A stretch of 64,000 bases of DNA. Source: Bacteroidota bacterium. Lineage in GTDB: Bacteria > Bacteroidota > Bacteroidia > Chitinophagales > Chitinophagaceae. The notes beneath the pieces were generated by a model, which saw only the letters and a program-made list of their open reading frames with translations, had not been told where the DNA came from and searched no databases. The position numbers and the translations under genes are program-made. This document shows, piece by piece, positions 54,576 through 63,969 of this stretch. Where the stretch lies: assembly GCA_018268035.1 (NCBI GenBank), contig JAFDXI010000042.1, positions 1-64,000 of the forward strand. The letters run 5' to 3'. Position 1 is the stretch's first letter, and each line of letters opens with the position of its first letter.

Positions 54576-56276
54576 ATGAAAAGAATTTTTTACATCATCA
54601 CTACAGCCATACTAATATTATCCGGCTCTTATTTGTTTGCACAATCATACCCTCAGGATTATTTCAGGGATCCTTTAGGCATTCCCATACAATTGGCTGC
54701 AAATTTTGGTGAGCTCAGGCCCAATCATTTTCACATGGGTCTTGACATCAGGACACAATCAAGGGAAAACCTGCCCGTCTATGCTCCGGCAGATGGTTTT
54801 ATAGCTCACATTAAAATTGAAAAATATGGTTATGGCAGGGCTATCTATATAAAACACCCCGCAGGATACACAACAGTATATGGCCATCTCAATTCTTTTT
54901 TTCCTGCATTGGAGAAATATTTAAAAGACAAACAATACCAAGATGAACAATGGGAGCAGAATTTTGATCTGCCCGAAAATTTGTTTCCTGTTAAAAAAGG
55001 CCAGTTCATAGCATTCAGTGGCAACACCGGTGGTTCTGCCGGACCTCATTTGCATTTTGAAATCAGGGATTCAAAAACTGGAAATAATTTGAATCCATTA
55101 TTATTTGGCTTAAATGTTCCCGATCATATTGCTCCAATACTTTACGGCCTATACTGGTATGACAGGAGATACAGTGTTTACACGGCACAACCACAGCCTA
55201 TTGCATTGATTAAAAAAAATGGTGTGTTTACATCAAATGTGCCGGTAGTAAAAACCGGTTCGCCTTTAATTACTTTAGGTGTGAGGATGGAAGACATGAA
55301 CAATGTTTCCCCATTCAAATTCGGGGTATATCACGCTGCCATGTATATGGATGGTGCATTGAAGTTTGAATTTAAAATCAACAATTTCTCTTATGACAGC
55401 ACCCGTTATGTAAATGCCTGTATGGATTATTCAAAATGGATGAAATCCAAACAGGGCATACAATATTTATCCATACTACCAGGCAATAAGCTCAAAATTT
55501 TTACTCCCACAGGTGGTGACGGCACATTAAGATTGAATGATTCATCAGTGCATGATATAAGGATTGAATTAAGTGATGAAAAAAATAATATAACGGTAAT
55601 TGCTTTTAAATTACAATATGTATTGGCCCTTGGTAAAGATTATACTATACCAAATAATGCAATTGTATGCGATGTGCATGAACCCAACAATATAACAACT
55701 GCAAATTCAAAAATTGCTTTTGATGAAAATGCATTTTATGATGCATTGCCCCTTGTGGTATATGAAACTGCTTCAACTTCAACCCGCCAGTTATCTCCAA
55801 CTATCCATGTGGGTGATTATACTGTTCCTGTTCATGATTATTATAACATAGCTGTAAAACCAGCCATTATCAGTAATGATAAAAAAGATAAAATTGTCAT
55901 GGAATTAAAGAGTGGTACTTCTACTAAAGTTATTGCAGGCCTGTGGAAAGACGGATGGCTCACCGGTAACTTTAATAAACTTGATGATGTACGTTTATTG
56001 CTGGATACTATTGCACCAAAAGCAGAAGCAGTGGGCTGGAACAATGGCGCCGTTATCAAATCGAAAATATTAACACTGAAATGTACAGATGATTTGGGAG
56101 ATATAGAGACTTTCAAAGCTTTACTGGATGGCAAATGGCTGATGTTTGCCAAAAAGAATGATTATTTCATTTATACTTTTGACGAACATTGCTTGCCCGG
56201 CAAACATGAATTGACAATAATCGCAACTGATGCAGCCAACAATACATCCATGCAAACTTTTAATTTTATAAAATAA
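54576..56276 (+). CDS. M23-family (LytM) peptidoglycan endopeptidase
   Basis: A 566-residue exported zinc metallopeptidase. The ATG at 54576 gives a standard signal peptide (MKRIFYIITTAILILSGSYL); the earlier ATG at 54555 overlaps a promoter-like octamer. The LytM domain is near the N-terminus with His53 and Asp57 (HFHMGLDIRT), His106 (YGHLNSF) and HLH at 160-162 (GPHLHFEIRD), so all metal and catalytic positions are present. The following ~400 residues are beta-rich, Ig-like modules without a clear family. It probably remodels peptidoglycan in the periplasm. Confidence 0.92.
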   Translation: MKRIFYIITTAILILSGSYLFAQSYPQDYFRDPLGIPIQLAANFGELRPNHFHMGLDIRTQSRENLPVYAPADGFIAHIKIEKYGYGRAIYIKHPAGYTTVYGHLNSFFPALEKYLKDKQYQDEQWEQNFDLPENLFPVKKGQFIAFSGNTGGSAGPHLHFEIRDSKTGNNLNPLLFGLNVPDHIAPILYGLYWYDRRYSVYTAQPQPIALIKKNGVFTSNVPVVKTGSPLITLGVRMEDMNNVSPFKFGVYHAAMYMDGALKFEFKINNFSYDSTRYVNACMDYSKWMKSKQGIQYLSILPGNKLKIFTPTGGDGTLRLNDSSVHDIRIELSDEKNNITVIAFKLQYVLALGKDYTIPNNAIVCDVHEPNNITTANSKIAFDENAFYDALPLVVYETASTSTRQLSPTIHVGDYTVPVHDYYNIAVKPAIISNDKKDKIVMELKSGTSTKVIAGLWKDGWLTGNFNKLDDVRLLLDTIAPKAEAVGWNNGAVIKSKILTLKCTDDLGDIETFKALLDGKWLMFAKKNDYFIYTFDEHCLPGKHELTIIATDAANNTSMQTFNFIK

Positions 56277-56284
56277 TATACTGT

Positions 56285-56767
56285 ATGATAACATTAACTG
56301 CAGGAATGAAAGCTCCTGCATTCAAAGGAAAAGATCAGGACGGCAATACTGTTACGTTAGCAGAATATAAAGGCAAAAAAGTGGCGCTATATTTTTATCC
56401 TCAGGATGATACTCCCACCTGCACAATAGAAGCCTGTAACCTGCGGGATAATTATGCTTTATTAAAAAAAGCCGGTTTTGAAGTTGTGGGTGTAAGCCCA
56501 GATGATGAAACAAGCCATAAAAAATTTGAAGCAAAATTTAATCTGCCTTTTACTTTAATCGCAGACCCGCAACATAAAATTATTGATACTTATGTCGTTT
56601 GGGGTGAGAAACAATTATATGGCAGAAAATATATGGGCTTGCACCGTACTACTTTTTTGATTGATGAAAAGGGCATCATTCAAAAAGTATTTTTAAAACC
56701 AAGAAACAAACAACATGCGCAGGATATTGTGAAGTTCTGGAATGAAAATATTTTGACAGAAAAATAA
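56285..56767 (+). CDS. bcp: Thiol peroxidase BCP (PrxQ-type peroxiredoxin)
   Basis: A 160-residue thioredoxin-dependent peroxide reductase. The motif FYPQDDTPTCTIEACNLRDN has the peroxidatic Cys46 and the resolving Cys51, the spacing of the BCP/PrxQ class. LHRTTFLIDEKGII is the usual C-terminal signature. It starts 8 bases after the M23 peptidase stop, so the two may be co-transcribed. Confidence 0.95.
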   Translation: MITLTAGMKAPAFKGKDQDGNTVTLAEYKGKKVALYFYPQDDTPTCTIEACNLRDNYALLKKAGFEVVGVSPDDETSHKKFEAKFNLPFTLIADPQHKIIDTYVVWGEKQLYGRKYMGLHRTTFLIDEKGIIQKVFLKPRNKQHAQDIVKFWNENILTEK

Positions 56768-56783
56768 ATGATACTATGAAAAA

Positions 56784-56813
56784 AAATCCTGCTGAAATTC
56801 ATCAGCAGGATTT
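56784..56813 (-). terminator. Bidirectional terminator between bcp and the TlpA-like gene
   Basis: A 12-bp stem (AAATCCTGCTGA, complement at 56802-56813) with a 6-base loop lies between convergent genes. On the minus strand eight or more T residues follow the stem; on the plus strand the T run is short. Confidence 0.85.
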
Positions 56814-56834
56814 CATGTAAATATTTTTCAAATA

Positions 56835-57953
56835 TTACTTCAAAACTTCTTCCAGTTTATTTTCTAAGTCTTCACCACGCAAATCTTTCCCGATAATTAT
56901 TCCATTGGGGTCAATTAAAAAATTAGCCGGGATACTTTCAATAGCATATTTTTTTGCAACAGCATTGCTCCAGAATTTAAGATCTGAAACATGGGTCCAG
57001 GTAAGGCCATCTTTGTGAATGGCATTCATCCATTTTTCCTTTCCGGTAGGCTGATCAAGAGAAACACTCAACACTGTAAAGTTTTTGTCTTTGTATTTAT
57101 TAAATGCTGCTACCACATTTGGGTTTTCTGCACGGCAGGGGCCGCACCAGCTTGCCCAGAAATCAAGCAAAACAAAATGCCCACGGAAATCTTTTAATGA
57201 AACAGGTTTTCCTGCTGTATCAGCCTGTGTAAAATCCAACGCCGGCTTTCCGATTTCAGTAAGTGATGCAACATCAATACCATGTTTTATATCCTTTGCA
57301 GGAAAATTGTTTGTTGACGTTTCAGTAAGGCTGTTATAGGTTGCTACCAGGTCGCTGTCGCTTAAAGAATATTTTAATCTTGCCAGCACATAAGCGCTCA
57401 CAGGTGAAGAAGTATTTGCTGCAATCCATGCCTTATTCAATGCTGTCCTTACAGAATCTATGATATCCAATTGTTTTTCTATTACTGCTAAAGCTGTAGT
57501 ATCTCCCTGTTTATACAATTCATTTGCTTTTGCATATAAAGCCGGAGCTGTTTTAAGCGTTTCATTAGAAGCCATTTCATCATTATAAGCCTGCAGGTCT
57601 GTTGCACTTTCGCCACCGCTTAGTTTTGCACCTTCAAAGTCCGCACTATCTGCAGTAATATTTACATTACCATTATCAAGGAATAATACAATATAACTAT
57701 TCCTGTCCTTAAAATCTTTGCCAATCGAAAAAATATAGATATTACCTTCCCCTTCATTGATGTCAATATTAAAAGTAAAGCCTCCCTGTTTGCTTTGCAC
57801 AGAATCCTGTTTTTCGTTTCCTCCCTGTTCCCGATAATAAATCCATTTGCCCGCAGGCAGTTCTTTAATACTTGCATTTACTGCTACATTGCCAGCCTGA
57901 GCAAAAGCGGCCACCATTGAAAAGAATAATACTGACGCTAAGGTTTTAATCAT
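56835..57953 (-). CDS. TlpA/ResA-like periplasmic thiol-disulfide oxidoreductase
   Basis: A 372-residue exported protein. Signal peptide SVLFFSMVAAFAQAG leads to a beta-rich N-terminal domain of the DUF4369 type (about 25-110) and a helical linker. The C-terminal thioredoxin-fold domain has the redox motif WASWCGPCRAENP and cis-Pro region AIESIPANFLIDPNG. This fusion is typical of Bacteroidota. It likely reduces periplasmic disulfides, for example during cytochrome maturation. The DUF2480 gene lies 23 bases upstream on the same strand. Confidence 0.93.
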   Translation of the reverse strand: MIKTLASVLFFSMVAAFAQAGNVAVNASIKELPAGKWIYYREQGGNEKQDSVQSKQGGFTFNIDINEGEGNIYIFSIGKDFKDRNSYIVLFLDNGNVNITADSADFEGAKLSGGESATDLQAYNDEMASNETLKTAPALYAKANELYKQGDTTALAVIEKQLDIIDSVRTALNKAWIAANTSSPVSAYVLARLKYSLSDSDLVATYNSLTETSTNNFPAKDIKHGIDVASLTEIGKPALDFTQADTAGKPVSLKDFRGHFVLLDFWASWCGPCRAENPNVVAAFNKYKDKNFTVLSVSLDQPTGKEKWMNAIHKDGLTWTHVSDLKFWSNAVAKKYAIESIPANFLIDPNGIIIGKDLRGEDLENKLEEVLK

Positions 57954-57976
57954 GTTTGATTATTTATATTGTTTGA

Positions 57977-58483
57977 TTATTTTCTTTTATAAACAGGAAC
58001 CGTGCTGCAGGGTTCTCCATACATTATGCTTTTTACATGCGGCAACAAAATTGCTGTAGTTGCCAGATAAATACTATCAGGTATTTTTACTTCGCCACAA
58101 CCTTTTATTACAATCCGTTTATCTTTATATTCTTCAACGTTTATGGCATTGATGTTGTTTAATAAAACAGTTTCTATTAATTTCTCTTTATCTCCAAGTA
58201 CAATGTTTTTTGCAACCGGCTGCAGGTAAGAAGCAACCAGCATAAATGCCCACACCGGAATGATGGCATCTGCTGAACAGGTTACTGCCACAAGTGCATT
58301 TTTATATTCATCCCAGTCAGTATTTTTTAATGCCTCCCTGAATTCTTTTTCCCTGATGATCAACCCGCGAAATAAATAATCTTTCAGGTCAAAAATTTTA
58401 ATTGCTTCTTTCGGGTAAAACCTTTCAAGAACCAATGATACCAAACCGCTGGCTTCAACCCTGTTTACAATCATTTCCTTCAT
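57977..58483 (-). CDS. DUF2480 family protein
   Basis: A 168-residue cytosolic protein of the Bacteroidota-restricted DUF2480 family, recognised by EIVNRVEASGLVSL-like start (MIVNRVEASGLVSLVLERFY), FDLKDYLFRGLIIREKEFRE and the end IMYGEPCSTVPVYKRK. Function is unknown. It has two or three cysteines near the C-terminus that could bind a metal. It is encoded ahead of the TlpA-like gene. Confidence 0.85.
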   Translation of the reverse strand: MKEMIVNRVEASGLVSLVLERFYPKEAIKIFDLKDYLFRGLIIREKEFREALKNTDWDEYKNALVAVTCSADAIIPVWAFMLVASYLQPVAKNIVLGDKEKLIETVLLNNINAINVEEYKDKRIVIKGCGEVKIPDSIYLATTAILLPHVKSIMYGEPCSTVPVYKRK

Positions 58484-58533
58484 ATCACAAAATTTTTGCC
58501 AGGCGAAATTACGAACAGAACGGTTTATAAGTA

Positions 58534-58570
58534 CAAAGGCTAACCAGTGGTTAGCCTTTGCTCTTTTTTT
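58534..58570 (+). terminator. Hairpin between the foldase and DUF2480 genes
   Basis: CAAAGGCTAACC at 58534-58545 and its complement at 58549-58560 form a perfect 12-bp stem with a 3-base loop, followed on the plus strand by CTCTTTTTTT. Both flanking genes are on the minus strand, where the stem is preceded by an A run instead and followed by TACTTATAA, so termination in that direction would be weaker. Confidence 0.7.
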
Positions 58571-58581
58571 CTATCCCTTAA

Positions 58582-60687
58582 TTAATAAAATTTAGACCGG
58601 TTATCATCAATATCTGCAGCTTTGCGCAATGCAGATACTGCCTGTGTAGCCTGTTGTTTTAATCTTTGTTCAATTTGTTGTTTTTGAATATCTGCCGTCT
58701 GTCCAAGATTAGCAGCGCCTGTAACACCTCCTGATGATACAACGAAAACTCCTGAATGGCCGGCTATTGGTGTGCTTACTTTATTTAATAATTGTTTATT
58801 AAATGCAGCGCCTATAAACTGAGGTTCATTGCCTACACCCGGAACGATAAATGCAGAAAAGGCAACACTATCAGCCTGCTGAACAGTTTGCTTTGCATTT
58901 TTTGCAATTTCATCAAGTGTTGAACCTTTTATTTGTTGAGCAATGATCAGTTGTGCCTTCTTTTCATTACGTACCAGCGGTTCAACAGATTGCCTGACAG
59001 AATTGGGTGTTGCAAGGCCTTTGGGGCTAATATTGGTAATAATAGCTACAATATAATTATCATTTACATCCATTGGCTCTGATACATCTCCGGGTTTATT
59101 GTCATAAGCCCATCTTACCAGCTCCCTGCTTTCTCCGAGGCCTGGTATAGAAAAATCATTCTTACCAAATTCCTGTGATGATAAAATCTGCAGGTTTTGT
59201 TTTTTAGCATTGGCCTCATAATCTTTTTGGTTCCTGCTGGTAGCTGCAAATTGCGAAGCTGCATTGCTTGCAGTATTATCCGTCTCAGAGCTGGCTGCTA
59301 TTGGTTTGGATAAATAAGCAATCTTATATCCTGTTTCACTTCCTTTTTGATTGAGGATTTGAACATAGTGATATCCAAAAACAGTCTGAACAGTTTTTGA
59401 TTCACCAACATGGCCATTAAACGCAAAGTCATTAAATGCTGCATCCATTTGTCCTGAAGGAAAATCATTATAAACACCTCCTTTATCTTTACTGCCCGGG
59501 TCGTCAGAATACTGGGCACAAACAGAATCAAATGATGCGCCTCCTTTAATTAAAGCTATTGCACTATCTAATCTTTTTAATGCAGCACTGTCATCTCTTA
59601 TCGGAATCAACTGACCTGAATTAGGGTCTTGTTGATGAGTAGCAACCAATATATGCCTTACAGAAGCTGAATCAGGTATTTGTTCTTTGCCAACCATTTT
59701 TGCAATAGTATAATTGTTACCATCAATATATGGTCCATACACCTGGCCGGGAGCAAGCTTAAACAATGAATCTTTCTTCTGTTGTTTAATTTCTTTGCCA
59801 CCAATATAACTATCATAATATGGTGTCTCATTCCCTTTTGAATTCAGAAAAGTGGTTTCATCTGTTGTTGCAGCAAACTGAGATTTCAACTGTTCAAGGT
59901 TGTTGCGTATATCTGCAGAGTCATTGGCACTGGGTGCGCCACTAAAAGAAACATAAGATATTGTCCTGGATTCTTCATCTCTTTTAAAAACTGCTGCGTG
60001 CTTTTTTATATACGTTTCTATTTCATCATCATTTACTTTTACTGTACTATCTGAAATAGTAGAATATGGCACTACAACAAAAGAAGCTTTTGCAACTGAG
60101 TTGGCATCAGCATTCATTTTTTCACTCATCCACTTTGGCACATACACTGCACCAGTTATCAATGACTGATATTTTTCAGCCTTGGTTTGCATAATAGTTG
60201 GCTCTATATATGCTTCATTGAAATTCTGGATCTGCGGGTCATTAGGCCTTGTTTTAATAGAAGCAAATTGTTTGCGTGCAGTATTGGCATCAAACTGTCC
60301 TGTTTTAGGATCAGCAAATAATTGCTGCATAAACTGTGGTGGATTTTTACCAAACAAAATATCAGAGAGCTCATCAGATGAAACATCTATTCCGAGTTTT
60401 TCTGTTTGCTGGTCCAATATTGTCTGGTTCACCATGTAATCCCAAACCTGGCCAATCAACTGGTTACGCTGTACCTGGCCATTATTCATTTGCTCATAAA
60501 AACTTACTTTATGTTCAAATACATCATAATCAATAGACTGACCATTTATTTTTCCAATTGTTGTACCACCTGTTAAACTATTTCTACGAGTAAATGCATC
60601 CTGAACCACAAATGCAATCATAGCAAGGGCAATAGCTCCGATAACGATCCAGGTAGCTCTGTCCCGAATTTTCTGAATAACTGACAT
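58582..60687 (-). CDS. Membrane-anchored peptidyl-prolyl isomerase (PpiD/SurA-like foldase)
   Basis: A 701-residue periplasmic folding factor. The ATG at 60687 gives MSVIQKIRDRATWIVIGAIA, a basic start with one membrane helix; the longer reading to 60783 covers an unlikely sequence. The SurA_N-like domain spans about 30-240, a parvulin-type PPIase domain lies around 345-455 (SVRHILVATHQQDPNSGQLI, FDSVCAQYSDDPGSKDKGGV, FGYHYVQILNQKG) and a second, degenerate one may follow. It resembles E. coli PpiD in layout. A hairpin lies 21 bases after its stop. Confidence 0.92.
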   Translation of the reverse strand: MSVIQKIRDRATWIVIGAIALAMIAFVVQDAFTRRNSLTGGTTIGKINGQSIDYDVFEHKVSFYEQMNNGQVQRNQLIGQVWDYMVNQTILDQQTEKLGIDVSSDELSDILFGKNPPQFMQQLFADPKTGQFDANTARKQFASIKTRPNDPQIQNFNEAYIEPTIMQTKAEKYQSLITGAVYVPKWMSEKMNADANSVAKASFVVVPYSTISDSTVKVNDDEIETYIKKHAAVFKRDEESRTISYVSFSGAPSANDSADIRNNLEQLKSQFAATTDETTFLNSKGNETPYYDSYIGGKEIKQQKKDSLFKLAPGQVYGPYIDGNNYTIAKMVGKEQIPDSASVRHILVATHQQDPNSGQLIPIRDDSAALKRLDSAIALIKGGASFDSVCAQYSDDPGSKDKGGVYNDFPSGQMDAAFNDFAFNGHVGESKTVQTVFGYHYVQILNQKGSETGYKIAYLSKPIAASSETDNTASNAASQFAATSRNQKDYEANAKKQNLQILSSQEFGKNDFSIPGLGESRELVRWAYDNKPGDVSEPMDVNDNYIVAIITNISPKGLATPNSVRQSVEPLVRNEKKAQLIIAQQIKGSTLDEIAKNAKQTVQQADSVAFSAFIVPGVGNEPQFIGAAFNKQLLNKVSTPIAGHSGVFVVSSGGVTGAANLGQTADIQKQQIEQRLKQQATQAVSALRKAADIDDNRSKFY

Positions 60688-61199
60688 ACTTATTTTTAAA
60701 GGATGGCAAAAATAGGGGAAATGAACGTTTGAACAAATTGTGGATAAAACACAACCCGACCCGGCAATAATTTTTATAGCCATTTTTTATTCTTCTGATG
60801 TGAAACATCAATTCACAACAAGCTGTAGAAAACATCATTTTAGTGTTAGTAAGCCCGCATAATTGCTTTCCATAATCTTAATACTGGTAGAATAAAAAAG
60901 GACGATTTTCTAAAATTCAGGTATTTGTTCTTTTTCATCACAATTTTCAAGATTGATTTTAACATGAATATTCTGTGAATTGATGTTGTGGATTAATCAA
61001 GACTACATTTATCAAGGCTTGTTAAAATCTAATTAAAAATCAATGGCAGCAACAGGCAGCAGTGTGAATTATGCGTGGGTTACTACTGGATAAGTATGGT
61101 TAAATTAACTTTGCACTGTGTGAATAAAAAAGTTTTTACCAAATCCACACCCGTAATAATAGTAGGTTCTTTTATAAAAATGTATTTAATATAAATATT
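60688..61199. other. 512-bp non-coding gap with DnaA-box-like sites (candidate origin)
   Basis: Between the divergent foldase and nadA genes lies an AT-rich gap with one exact DnaA box (TGTGGATAA, 60739-60747, reverse of TTATCCACA) and two one-mismatch copies in the same orientation (TGTGGATTA at 60987-60995 and TGTGAATAA at 61119-61127). Weaker ones are TGTGAATTA at 61063-61071 and TGTGAATTG at 60974-60982, and AAATCCACA at 61141-61149 in the opposite orientation. A small hairpin TGATG-TGAAA-CATCA is at 60797-60811. It may be an origin, a DnaA-regulated promoter region, or coincidence. Confidence 0.35.
61106..61113 (+). promoter_or_regulatory. -7 element upstream of nadA
   Basis: TAACTTTG is an exact TAnnTTTG match 86 bases before the nadA ATG. 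A start here would give a leader of about 80 bases. It lies next to the DnaA-like box at 61119. Confidence 0.4.
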
Positions 61200-62204
61200 A
61201 TGGTAGATATACACAATGCTATTTCGGCTTTACCGATAAAAGGTTTTTTGGATGTTGAAGTTGATCCTTCATTGGATTTGTTTGAAGAGATTGAAAAACT
61301 GAAAAAAGAAAAGAATGCAATCCTGCTGGCGCATTATTACCAGGAACCGGATATACAGGATGTGGCTGATTATATCGGTGACAGCCTCGGGCTTGCGCAA
61401 CAGGCGGCTAAAACCGGTGCAGATATGATAGTGTTTGCCGGCGTCCATTTTATGGCAGAAACGGCTAAAATTATCAATCCTCAAAAAAAGGTTGTTTTGC
61501 CTGACCTGAATGCCGGATGTTCTCTGGCAGATAGCGCTCCCGCCGATGCTTTCAGGGCTTTTAAACAAAAACATCCTGACCATGTTGTTATTTCTTATAT
61601 CAACTGTACAGCAGAGATAAAAGCAATGAGTGATATCATTTGCACCAGCAGTAATGCAAAAAAAATAATTGAAAGTGTTCCACAAGACAGACCTATCATT
61701 TTTGCACCCGACAGAAACCTTGGCGCCTACCTCATGAAAAAAACAGGCCGGGATATGTTGTTGTGGAATGGAGCCTGTATGGTGCATGAAATTTTCAGCA
61801 GGCAGAAAATAGCAAAACTTAAAAACCAACATCCTGACGCAAAAATTATTGCACACCCCGAATGTGAGGAAGCTGTATTGCAACTTGCAGATTTTATTGG
61901 CAGCACCACTCAACTGTTGAAATATACTGTTACTGACCCGGCAATGAAATTTATTGTAGCAACAGAAACCGGCATCCTGCACCAGATGCAGAAAGATGCA
62001 CCACAAAAAACTTTTATACCTGCACCACCGGATAATGCCTGTGCCTGCAATGATTGCCCGCACATGAAATTGAATACACTTGAAAAATTATACCTGTGTA
62101 TGAAATATGAACAACCAGAAATAATTATTGATGAAGCTATCCGTCTTGCTGCATTAAAACCTATTCAGCGGATGCTTGATATCAGCAAGGCCGCTGGCTT
62201 GTGA
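61200..62204 (+). CDS. nadA: Quinolinate synthase A
   Basis: An iron-sulfur enzyme that condenses iminoaspartate with dihydroxyacetone phosphate to quinolinate, the second step of NAD synthesis. The 334-residue protein has the three cluster ligands expected: Cys107 ([11 protein letters not shown]), Cys193 (WNGACMVHE) and Cys286 ([10 protein letters not shown]), plus the opening [20 protein letters not shown]. No nadB or nadC is adjacent; nadD lies at 24875. Confidence 0.97.
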   Translation: MVDIHNAISALPIKGFLDVEVDPSLDLFEEIEKLKKEKNAILLAHYYQEPDIQDVADYIGDSLGLAQQAAKTGADMIVFAGVHFMAETAKIINPQKKVVLPDLNAGCSLADSAPADAFRAFKQKHPDHVVISYINCTAEIKAMSDIICTSSNAKKIIESVPQDRPIIFAPDRNLGAYLMKKTGRDMLLWNGACMVHEIFSRQKIAKLKNQHPDAKIIAHPECEEAVLQLADFIGSTTQLLKYTVTDPAMKFIVATETGILHQMQKDAPQKTFIPAPPDNACACNDCPHMKLNTLEKLYLCMKYEQPEIIIDEAIRLAALKPIQRMLDISKAAGL

Positions 62205-62306
62205 TAAAAATTTTGTTGTAGAAAATAATTGGGTTGTAAATAGAAGAACTCAAAAAAAAAATTATTTTGTTTAAATGCTATTTGTTGATGAAAGGTCAAA
62301 ATAACA

Positions 62307-63392
62307 TTACAAATATTTTTCGCCTTTCTTCTTTTTTACTTCTGCTAAAAATTCTTTTACTTTTTGTTCCTTATCTTTTTTGCAAATAAGTAATACATCT
62401 TTGGTGTCCACTACAATAAAATCTTCAAGACCCTGCAACACCAATAATTTTTTTTCAGGTGCGGAAATCATTGAGTTAGTTGTATCAAAACAAATGATGT
62501 TGTCGCTGGTGATGGCATTTTCATTTTCATCTTTATCGAGATTAAGATAAGCGCTGTTCCAGGTGCCAAGGTCGCTCCAGCCAAATTGCGCCGGAATAAC
62601 AAAAACATTTTCCGCTTTTTCCATGATGGCATAATCAATGGATATATTTACACATAAAGGATATATTCTTTCCAATGCCTGCTTCTCTTCATTGGTATTG
62701 AAATTATTTTTTTCAGCAGCAAAAAATTCAAACATTTCTGTTTGATATTGTTCAAAAGCATTGACTACATCAGCAGCTTTCCACAAAAAGATACCTGCAT
62801 TCCAAAGGAAATCACCACTTTCAATAAATGTTTTAGCCAGCTCAATATCCGGTTTTTCAGTAAACGTTTTTACTTCATAAATGTGCTCATCTTTTGCTGA
62901 AGCTGTATCATACTGTATGTATCCATAACCTGTATTGGGATAAGTTGGTTTTATACCCAACGTTACAAAAGCATTATTTTTTTGTGCAAAATTCAAACCG
63001 GCAATACTTAATTCTTTAAAGGTTTCCGTATCAGTAACAATATGATCACTGGGCGCTACAACAAATGCAGCTTCTGGATCGAGTTGTTGTAATTTAAAAG
63101 CCATATACAAAACGCAGGGGGCTGTGTTTTTACGGCTGGGTTCAGCTAAAATATTTTCAGGTTTTATTTGTGGTAATTGTTCTTTTACTATTTCTGAATA
63201 TTCTTCAGAGGTTACTACAAAAATATTTTCAGGTAGTATAAATTTTGAATATCGTTTATAAGCAGCTTGTATCAATGTTTCGCCTGTGCCGAGGATATCT
63301 AAAAATTGTTTGGGAAATGCAGCTCTGCTTTTTGGCCAAAATCTTGTTCCTAACCCACCTGCTAAAATGGCTACATAAAAATGTTTATTCAT
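62307..63392 (-). CDS. manC: Mannose-1-phosphate guanylyltransferase
   Basis: A 361-residue nucleotidyltransferase that makes GDP-mannose from GTP and mannose-1-phosphate for surface polysaccharides. The GTP-binding motif is ILAGGLGTRFWPKSRAAFPK, followed by VVAPSDHIV, FTEKPDIELAKTFIESGDFL and WNAGIFLWKAADVV. It lacks the phosphomannose isomerase domain of bifunctional ManC. No other sugar-nucleotide genes are adjacent. Confidence 0.92.
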   Translation of the reverse strand: MNKHFYVAILAGGLGTRFWPKSRAAFPKQFLDILGTGETLIQAAYKRYSKFILPENIFVVTSEEYSEIVKEQLPQIKPENILAEPSRKNTAPCVLYMAFKLQQLDPEAAFVVAPSDHIVTDTETFKELSIAGLNFAQKNNAFVTLGIKPTYPNTGYGYIQYDTASAKDEHIYEVKTFTEKPDIELAKTFIESGDFLWNAGIFLWKAADVVNAFEQYQTEMFEFFAAEKNNFNTNEEKQALERIYPLCVNISIDYAIMEKAENVFVIPAQFGWSDLGTWNSAYLNLDKDENENAITSDNIICFDTTNSMISAPEKKLLVLQGLEDFIVVDTKDVLLICKKDKEQKVKEFLAEVKKKKGEKYL

Positions 63393-63969
63393 AATTAATT
63401 ATAACTATAAAATATTTTTTTAAAAAAATATATCATGCAAATATATCACCAGGGATGTTTAGAATTTACATCAGCAAATCAATCGTTATACATCAAAACA
63501 AATTATTTATTCAAAGTATTTTTTGCAAATAAAATAAAGAAAACCTGTTGTTGATTCGATGCAAATATATTCTGTTGCTTTTAAAAAATACAGGAGAATG
63601 TTTTTTTAGGATTATATTAGTTCAAAGTTTTTTCTGTAATAAAAATTATTTTTCTTAATAAAATTATTTTGTTCATCACTTGTCTGATTGTAACATTGAA
63701 AGTGTAAATAATTTTTTATTCTGATTAACCCACGTTTGTAAAAAATAAATTAATTAAACTGTGTTGTTTGTATGATATGGAAAGATTAACTTTAACGAAT
63801 TACAAAAGCGAACAGGGTTATTAAAACATATTTTTGTTTGTTTTGATTAATCATGGCTCATGTACAGCCGAAGTAACATGAAAGCGTTTTTGATAAATAA
63901 AAAAAATTGATATCTTAAAAGAATTTTTTTACGCTCTACAATTTAATGAGAGGCGGAAATCTGTGAACA
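63393..63969. other. AT-rich intergenic region without recognised gene
   Basis: A very AT-rich gap upstream of both manC and the partial right-edge gene. It holds a 12-base direct repeat ATGCAAATATAT at 63435-63446 and 63559-63570 and many short T/A runs. I found no ORF, tRNA, riboswitch or clear TAnnTTTG promoter. Confidence 0.5.
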
